DNA from: an uncultured Olsenella sp.
GTDB taxonomy: Bacteria > Actinomycetota > Coriobacteriia > Coriobacteriales > Atopobiaceae
Direction: 5' to 3'
DNA: 6,388 nt
NCBI GenBank assembly: GCA_937900605.1
Contig: CALCDK010000063.1
Location: 1-6,388 of the forward strand
Shown one piece after another: positions 5,154 to 6,388 of this stretch; within the stretch, counting starts at the first letter, position 1; every line of letters starts with the position of its first letter. The notes beneath the pieces were generated by a model that was not told the DNA's origin, made no database searches, and worked only from the letters and a program-made list of their open reading frames with translations. Both the position numbers and the translations under genes were made by a program.

Positions 5154-5342
5154 CGCGGGCGGACGCGCGGGCGAGAGGGACGCGGCATCGCGGCCGCGGC
5201 AGCCTGCCGGCAGGCCGTGGTGTGCCCGCTGCGTGCGGGACCGGGACTCGTCGCGCCCGGGCCGTCCCCACTGTGCGAAGATGGGTGACCGCAACCTCGG
5301 GCCGGCCCGCCCCGGCCGCACCACCACAGGGGGGATGAGCAG
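5154..5342 (+). other. Intergenic region between the ABC operon and coaE
   Basis: This 189-bp gap shows no credible gene. It holds a perfect 14-bp palindrome GCCTGCCGGCAGGC (5202-5215). It also holds a compound hairpin in which 5237-5240 pairs with 5265-5268 and 5241-5245 pairs with 5256-5260, without a T-tract. Upstream of coaE, GAAGAT (5277-5282) is the best -10-like hexamer, but no matching -35 is visible. A coaE promoter is expected here but cannot be placed with confidence. Confidence 0.5.
5328..5335 (+). promoter_or_regulatory. Ribosome binding site of coaE
   Basis: The purine run AGGGGGGA ends 7 nt before ATG 5343. The ATG at 5335 overlaps this site and is out of frame, so 5343 is the start. 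Confidence 0.75.
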
Positions 5343-5948
5343 ATGTACACCGTGTTCCTCGCCGGGGGCATCGCCTCGGGCAAGTCCACCGTCGCCAGGC
5401 TCCTCGAGGCGCGCGGGGCCTGGCGCGTCGACCTCGACGAGGTCTCCCGCACGGTCCTGCGCCCCGGCACGGCCTGCCTCGACGAGGTGGCCGACGCCTT
5501 CGGCCGTGACCTGCTGGACCCCGTGACCGGCGAGCTCGACCGCGCGCTTCTCGCCTCCCGCGCCTTCTCGTCGCCCGAGCGCGCGCGCGAGCTCGAGGAC
5601 ATCGAGCTGCCCCACATCAGGGACGTGCTCGTGAGGACCCTCGCGGGGGAGTGCTGCGTGCAGCGCGACCCCGCCCTGTGCGTGGTCGAGGTGCCGCTGC
5701 TCGACCGCGTCGAGGGCATGGTCGACCTGGCCGACGAGGTCCTGTGCGTCCTGTGCCCGCTCGGGCTGCGCCGCTCGCGCGCCGAGGGCCGCGGCATGGA
5801 CCCCGACGACTTCGACCGCCGCGCCGCGAACCAGCCCGACGACGACTACCTGCGCGCCCACGCGGACCACGTCATCGTCAACGACGGCGGGCCCGGGCGC
5901 CTCGAGGCTGCCGTCGACGAGTGGTGGGCCGCACGTGGCCTCTCGTAG
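5343..5948 (+). CDS. coaE: Dephospho-CoA kinase
   Basis: This 201-residue cytoplasmic P-loop kinase catalyses the last step of coenzyme A synthesis, phosphorylating the 3'-hydroxyl of the ribose of dephospho-CoA with ATP. The length is typical (about 190-210). The P-loop GGIASGKST is at 8-16. VDLDEVSRTVLRPG (29-42) carries the conserved acidic pair Asp30/Asp32. LDRALLASRAF (65-75) and VEVPLLD (115-121) match CoaE motifs. The lid region RRSRAEGRG (143-151) is followed by DRRAANQ (158-164) and AD-HVIVND near the end. Departures from the family are Leu89 where the HP motif (LLHPLI in E. coli) has His, and no Gln in the usual QxxR lid motif. These look like lineage divergence and not loss of function. 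The start is set by AGGGGGGA. The gene overlaps the next by 14 nt, and its place downstream of rpsA fits the actinobacterial order. Confidence 0.88.
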   Translation: MYTVFLAGGIASGKSTVARLLEARGAWRVDLDEVSRTVLRPGTACLDEVADAFGRDLLDPVTGELDRALLASRAFSSPERARELEDIELPHIRDVLVRTLAGECCVQRDPALCVVEVPLLDRVEGMVDLADEVLCVLCPLGLRRSRAEGRGMDPDDFDRRAANQPDDDYLRAHADHVIVNDGGPGRLEAAVDEWWAARGLS

Positions 5949-6388
5949 GCGCCGCGGCAGGGCCTGGCGCGCCCTTCTCGCCCTGCTGGTCCTCGGCGCG
6001 CTGCTTGCGGGGCCGCTGCGCCAGCCGGTGCTGCGCCTGTGCTTCCCCGTGCGCGACGCCGATCTGGTGCAGGACAGCGCGACGCGCCACGGCCTCGACC
6101 CGGCGCTCGTGTGCGCGGTGGTCGACTGCGAGTCCGGCTGGGACCCGGACGCCCGCTCGGCCGCCGGCGCGCGCGGCCTCATGCAGGTCATGCCCCAGAC
6201 CGCCCGCGAGCTCGCGGCATCCGGGGCCGTCGACGCCGGCCGCTACGATCCCGAGGCCCTCGACGACCCCGCGACGTGCCTCGAGTACGGCTGCGCCTAC
6301 CTCGAGCTGCTCGGGCGCGGCCTCTCGAGCACCGAGGAGGTCGTCTGCGCGTACAACGCAGGGCCCGGCGCCGTGGACGAGTGGCTCG
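5935..6388 (+). CDS. Lytic transglycosylase, SLT domain (partial, 3' end cut off)
   Basis: The frame starting at GTG 5935 stays open to the window edge (151 complete codons) and encodes a peptidoglycan-cleaving lytic transglycosylase of the soluble Slt type. A basic N-terminus (ASRRRRGRAWR, residues 2-12) precedes a hydrophobic segment at about 13-26, a signal sequence or membrane anchor that places the domain outside the membrane. The SLT motifs are clear: DPALVCAVVDCESGWDPDAR (55-74) with catalytic Glu66, GARGLMQVMPQTA (78-90), and AYNAGPGAV (139-147). The start codon lies inside coaE and overlaps it by 14 nt. A weak purine-rich stretch (GTGGTGGG, 5921-5928) lies 6 nt upstream, and no better in-frame start exists. 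The overlap suggests co-transcription and coupled translation with coaE. The C-terminal end of the domain is not visible. Confidence 0.87.
   Translation, partial: MASRRRRGRAWRALLALLVLGALLAGPLRQPVLRLCFPVRDADLVQDSATRHGLDPALVCAVVDCESGWDPDARSAAGARGLMQVMPQTARELAASGAVDAGRYDPEALDDPATCLEYGCAYLELLGRGLSSTEEVVCAYNAGPGAVDEWL

Noticed and set aside
4392..6191. A 599-codon open frame on the - strand
   Set aside because: It is antisense to the permease, ATPase, coaE and transglycosylase genes, has Arg/Ala/His-rich shadow composition and shows no recognisable domain.
1..6388. CRISPR arrays, insertion sequences, tRNA or phage genes
   Set aside because: No spaced direct repeats, transposase or integrase motifs, tRNA-like cloverleafs or phage proteins were seen on either strand.

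Overview
The window is very GC-rich, and its third-codon positions are strongly GC-biased throughout. The gene content and the order rpsA ... coaE suggest a high-GC actinobacterium. Several proteins (the M42 peptidase, the small zinc-ribbon membrane protein, the KGPT-type binding protein) look like families I know mainly from anaerobic Firmicutes. Together these point to the class Coriobacteriia (Olsenella/Collinsella/Atopobium type). This is an inference from gene content, not a database result.

Layout, all genes on the + strand: (1) 2-148, the 3' end of rpsA (ribosomal protein S1), followed by a convincing intrinsic terminator at 173-215. (2) 233-883 pcp (pyroglutamyl peptidase) and 923-2044 an M42-family metallo-aminopeptidase, a probable two-gene peptide-degradation unit. 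(3) 2194-2604, a small membrane protein with a C-terminal zinc ribbon, flanked by hairpin-forming intergenic sequences. (4) 2720-5153, a complete three-gene ABC importer (Tat/lipoprotein binding protein, permease, ATPase) of the nitrate/sulfonate/thiamine-precursor type, substrate unknown. (5) 5343-5948 coaE (dephospho-CoA kinase), overlapped by a lytic transglycosylase that starts at GTG 5935 and runs off the right edge.

How the genes work together: Pcp removes N-terminal pyroglutamate and the M42 enzyme can then trim the exposed peptide, both in the cytoplasm. The ABC genes are tightly coupled: the permease start lies 2 nt after the binding-protein stop, and the ATPase ATG overlaps the permease stop as ATGA. 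rpsA and coaE are housekeeping genes that are direct neighbours in mycobacteria, so the roughly 5.2 kb between them here reads as an accessory block placed into a conserved pair.

I found no rRNA, tRNA, CRISPR array, insertion sequence or phage gene. No stretch longer than 300 bases lacks a gene. No clearly new biological system is present. The items most worth a second look are RNA-level: a perfect 12-bp hairpin at the binding-protein/permease junction (3775-3805), and a potentially structured leader that could hide the ribosome binding site of the ABC operon (2628-2711).
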